From: Sphingomonas sp.
GTDB taxonomy: Bacteria; Pseudomonadota; Alphaproteobacteria; Sphingomonadales; Sphingomonadaceae
DNA length: 10,008 nucleotides
Assembly (NCBI GenBank): GCA_003248865.1
Contig: QFPK01000042.1
Span: forward strand, 1-10,008
Direction of reading: 5' to 3'
Shown here: positions 7,549 to 10,008 of the stretch, one piece after another
Position numbering within the stretch: position 1 is the stretch's first letter
Layout of the letters: each line of letters starts with the position of its first letter
The notes under the pieces: generated by a model
What the model was told of the DNA's origin: nothing
Database searches by the model: none
Seen by the model: the letters and a program-made list of their open reading frames with translations, nothing else
Program-made: the position numbers and the translations under genes

Positions 7549-9852
7549 ATGAAGCCGTCTTTCCTGCTTGCAGCCTCCACATTCGCCCTTTTGCCGCTGG
7601 CGCCGGCTGCCGCGCAGGATGCGCCTTCCGCCGATCTGGGCGATGAAATCATCGTCACCGCGCAAAAGCGGGACCAGAAGCTGGTGGACGTGCCGCTCAC
7701 GGTGACGGCCTGGTCCGGCGAGCAGATGCAGCGGCTGGGCGTCAGCCAGTTCAACGAACTGTCCGCCTTCGTGCCGGGCCTCAACATCCAGGAACAATCG
7801 GCCAACAACCCCGGCTTCGTGATCCGCGGCATCACGTCGGACAGCGGATCGGCGCAGGAGGCCGCCCGCGTGACGATCTACTACAACGGCGTGGACGTCA
7901 GCCGGTCGCGCGGTTCCTATTTCGACCTGTTCGACATCCAGCGCGTGGAAGTCGTGAAGGGCCCGCAGGCCACGCTGTTCGGCACCGCGTCCGTCGTCGG
8001 CGCCATCAGCGTGATCTCGAACCCCGTGTCGGACCATTTCGAGGCGGAAGCCCGCGCGGCCTTCGGCAATTTCAACCAGCGCCAGCTGTCGGGCATGCTG
8101 AACATCGCCAACGACGTGGTCGGCGCGCGCATCGCCTTCGCCTGGAAGAAGCGCGACGGCGTGGTGCAGAACATCGCCGGCACCACGCCCAACGGCACCA
8201 CCGAGCAGGACGATCTGAACGGGCAGGACCAGCGCGGTGTGCGCGTGTCGCTGAAGTTCGATCCGGAAGGCCCGATCCGCGCCGACCTCGTCTACACCTA
8301 CGATGGCCAGCGCAACCCGGGCACCGCCTTCAAGTCCGGCGCGCTGCCGCCCTACGGCGGCACCACCTCGCCCTACACCTTCGCCGAACTCGGCGGCTCG
8401 CCGGTGGCGGCGTCCGTGTTCGAGCATGACAAGCTGGGCCTGTGGCGCGACGTGCACGATGTGAACCTGACGGCGCGCTACCAGCCCGACGGCAGCGCCT
8501 GGTCGACGGTCCACATCTTCGGCTTCCGCAAGTTCGACAGCTATGAAGTGTTCGACGCCGACGGCTCCGCCGCCTGGTTCCTGGAATTCGCCGAAGATTC
8601 CAAGGGCGAGCAACTGAGCCACGAAAGCCGCGTGAACTACGACGGCGGCCGCCTGCGCGCCTTCGCCGGCTTCAACTGGTTCTGGGAAAAGGGCACCCAG
8701 ACCGTGCCATTCAGCACGGAGGAAGGCACCTACATCCAGTGCGCCCTGCGCCTGATCCCGGGGCTGGGCTGCGTGAACAGCGCCGGCCTCGTCACGGCAT
8801 CACAGGCGACCTCGCTGCTGACGGGCGGACTGCTGAAGCAGATCCCCTACAGCTCCGTCTATGGCAATGGCGGCGAGTTCGAGACCATCTCGCTGTTCGC
8901 CGACGTCAGCTATGATGTCACCGACTGGCTGGAGCTGTCAGTCGGCGCGCGTTACCTGTGGGAAGATCGCACCTCCACCTACTTCTCGATCCAGCCGAAC
9001 GCGGTGCTCGCCGGCTCTCCGCTGCTGCCCTTCGCCAGCACCAACGGCGAAGTCTTCCGCGCCAGCGGCAGCAACAACGCCTTCCTGCCCCGCTTCAACG
9101 CGCTGGTCCGCTTCGCGGACGGCTTCAACGGCTATGCCACCGTCTCCAAGGGCCGCCGCAGCCCGGTCATCCAGCTGAACGCGCGCGCCACCAGCAGCGG
9201 CCCCGTCGCCGTCCGGCAGGACATCCCGGCCGAAACGGTCTGGAACTACGAGGCCGGCGTGAAAGCCAGCCAGGGCCTATTCAGCGGCAGCCTGGGCGTG
9301 TTCTACCAGACGTATGACAACTTCCAGGTCTCCGTGATCGAAAACGGCCAGTCCGTCACCCGCAACGCCGGCTCGGCCAAGAATGTCGGCGTCGAAGGCG
9401 AAGCCAATGTCCGCCCGATGCAGGGCCTGCTGATCTTCGGCAACTTCGGCTGGATCAACAGCAAGATCGAAGACAACGCCTCCAACGGCGTGTTCGCAGG
9501 CAACCGCTTCCGCCTGCAGCCGGAATGGCAGGCCGCCGCCGGCATCGACGCCCGCATGCCGCTCGGCAACGATATCGAAGCCTTCCTCACCCCCACCATC
9601 ACCTACCGCTCCAAGATCTACTTCGAAGTGCCCAACAGCGAGCTGATCTCGGAACGGCCGGTGACACTAGTGAACCTCCGCGCCGGCTTCACCGGCAAGG
9701 AGGGCCGCTGGCAGGTGGCCGGCTTCGTCTCCAACCTGCTCGACAAGGACTATATCATCGACGCCGGCAACACCGGCGGCGCCTTCGGCATCCCCACCTT
9801 CATCCGCGGCAACCCGCGGCTGGGCGGCGTGGAATTCTCCACCCGCTTCTAA
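7549..9852 (+). CDS. TonB-dependent outer-membrane receptor
   Basis: Outer-membrane 22-strand beta-barrel transporter powered by TonB-ExbBD; substrate unknown. The 767 residues start with a signal peptide (hydrophobic 5-20, AAA-Q cleavage near 22). The TonB box is EIIVTA (33-38) and the plug runs about 40-165: VPLTVTAWS, LSAFVPGLNI (71-80), VIRGI (91-95), and VEVVKGPQATLFGTA (133-147). The last is the usual GPQ-LYG signature with LFGTASVVGAISV replacing GRNATGGAINV. The barrel follows and ends in VSNLLDKDY (728-735) and a terminal Phe (FSTRF), needed for BAM recognition. Only two cysteines are present in the mature protein, Cys398 and Cys408. There is no N-terminal FecA-type signalling domain, so no sigma/anti-sigma regulation is implied. 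The ATG has GGAG 9 nt upstream. Divergent from zf-CHCC; no substrate-defining neighbour is in the window. Confidence 0.94.
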   Translation: MKPSFLLAASTFALLPLAPAAAQDAPSADLGDEIIVTAQKRDQKLVDVPLTVTAWSGEQMQRLGVSQFNELSAFVPGLNIQEQSANNPGFVIRGITSDSGSAQEAARVTIYYNGVDVSRSRGSYFDLFDIQRVEVVKGPQATLFGTASVVGAISVISNPVSDHFEAEARAAFGNFNQRQLSGMLNIANDVVGARIAFAWKKRDGVVQNIAGTTPNGTTEQDDLNGQDQRGVRVSLKFDPEGPIRADLVYTYDGQRNPGTAFKSGALPPYGGTTSPYTFAELGGSPVAASVFEHDKLGLWRDVHDVNLTARYQPDGSAWSTVHIFGFRKFDSYEVFDADGSAAWFLEFAEDSKGEQLSHESRVNYDGGRLRAFAGFNWFWEKGTQTVPFSTEEGTYIQCALRLIPGLGCVNSAGLVTASQATSLLTGGLLKQIPYSSVYGNGGEFETISLFADVSYDVTDWLELSVGARYLWEDRTSTYFSIQPNAVLAGSPLLPFASTNGEVFRASGSNNAFLPRFNALVRFADGFNGYATVSKGRRSPVIQLNARATSSGPVAVRQDIPAETVWNYEAGVKASQGLFSGSLGVFYQTYDNFQVSVIENGQSVTRNAGSAKNVGVEGEANVRPMQGLLIFGNFGWINSKIEDNASNGVFAGNRFRLQPEWQAAAGIDARMPLGNDIEAFLTPTITYRSKIYFEVPNSELISERPVTLVNLRAGFTGKEGRWQVAGFVSNLLDKDYIIDAGNTGGAFGIPTFIRGNPRLGGVEFSTRF

Positions 9853-9889
9853 TCACATCCGCCGGGGGCTGGCGCTCGCAGTGGGCCAT

Positions 9890-9920
9890 GCCTCCGGCGG
9901 GCCGGGCTCTTGAGCAGCCC
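9890..9920 (+). repeat. Diverged 3'-end element after the TonB receptor
   Basis: GCCTCCGGCGGGC (9890-9902) equals the reverse complement of 82-94 and 7135-7147. As after katG and zf-CHCC, it is followed by a hairpin-forming stretch, here GGGCT (9904-9908) and AGCCC (9916-9920) around 7 nt, then CCCACC. It lies 37 bp past the receptor stop on the receptor's strand. It is probably a diverged member of the same family; the stem is shorter and the match beyond the 13-mer is weak. Confidence 0.45.
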
Positions 9921-10008
9921 CCACCGGGTGGTCCGGGTAGATAGTTAGTGCATTGTCGTCTCCGCCGCCATTGCCGGGCGCAGGTGGAGCGAAGCGGAAC
10001 CGGAGGCC
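9921..10008. other. Window end, no callable gene
   Basis: After the element the sequence runs to the edge without a supported gene. Two minus-strand frames enter from the right edge: one ends at a TAA at 9945-9947 (reading ...LRPAMAAETTMH), another stays open to a TGA at 9853-9855. Either could be the end of a gene lying outside the window, but the visible peptides match nothing I recognise. Confidence 0.3.

Noticed and set aside
7354..8622. N-terminal part of the 485-codon minus-strand frame
   Set aside because: Antisense to the TonB receptor; only the final 62 codons (7165-7353) have family motifs.
9945..10008. C-terminus of a minus-strand gene ending at TAA 9945-9947
   Set aside because: Only about 20 codons are visible with no recognisable motif; cannot be supported as a gene.

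Overview
This is a GC-rich, densely packed chromosomal segment from an alphaproteobacterium, most likely a sphingomonad (Sphingomonadales/Erythrobacteraceae-type). The assignment rests on the gene set: a two-stage tandem-hotdog thioesterase, a 62-residue zf-CHCC protein, a short-plug TonB-dependent receptor of the kind sphingomonads carry in many copies, and the trmB-accA-M48 protease-mutT order. It is an inference from protein character, not from a marker gene.

Layout. Positions 1-107 hold the first copy of a long direct repeat. Next, on the minus strand, come katG (bifunctional catalase-peroxidase, 109-2316) and, upstream of it on the same strand, a tandem-hotdog acyl-CoA thioesterase-like gene (2433-3284). 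A 75-bp divergent intergenic region with an inverted repeat and palindromes separates these from a tight plus-strand cluster: trmB (tRNA m7G46 methyltransferase, GTG start), accA (acetyl-CoA carboxylase alpha carboxyltransferase), an exported M48 zinc metalloprotease with a LysM-like C-terminus, and a mutT-type Nudix hydrolase that begins at a TTG inside the protease gene. Gaps in this cluster are 15 bp, 19 bp and an 11-bp overlap, so it is probably one transcript.

The convergent intergenic region 6923-7164 contains hairpins and the second copy of the long repeat. It is followed by a small minus-strand zf-CHCC gene (7165-7353) hidden in a long spurious reading frame, a divergent promoter region, and a 767-residue TonB-dependent receptor (7549-9852). 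The last 156 bp hold a diverged relative of the repeat's core and no callable gene.

The protein-coding genes are ordinary core or common accessory genes: fatty-acid precursor supply (AccA), tRNA modification (TrmB), nucleotide-pool cleaning (MutT), peroxide detoxification (KatG), envelope quality control (M48) and outer-membrane uptake (TBDR). I see no defence system, CRISPR array, phage, transposase or biosynthetic cluster. The least-explained signal is non-coding. It is a family of 3'-end elements that sit right after the stop codons of katG, the zf-CHCC gene, mutT and (diverged) the TBDR gene, and whose hairpin stems differ by compensatory base changes.
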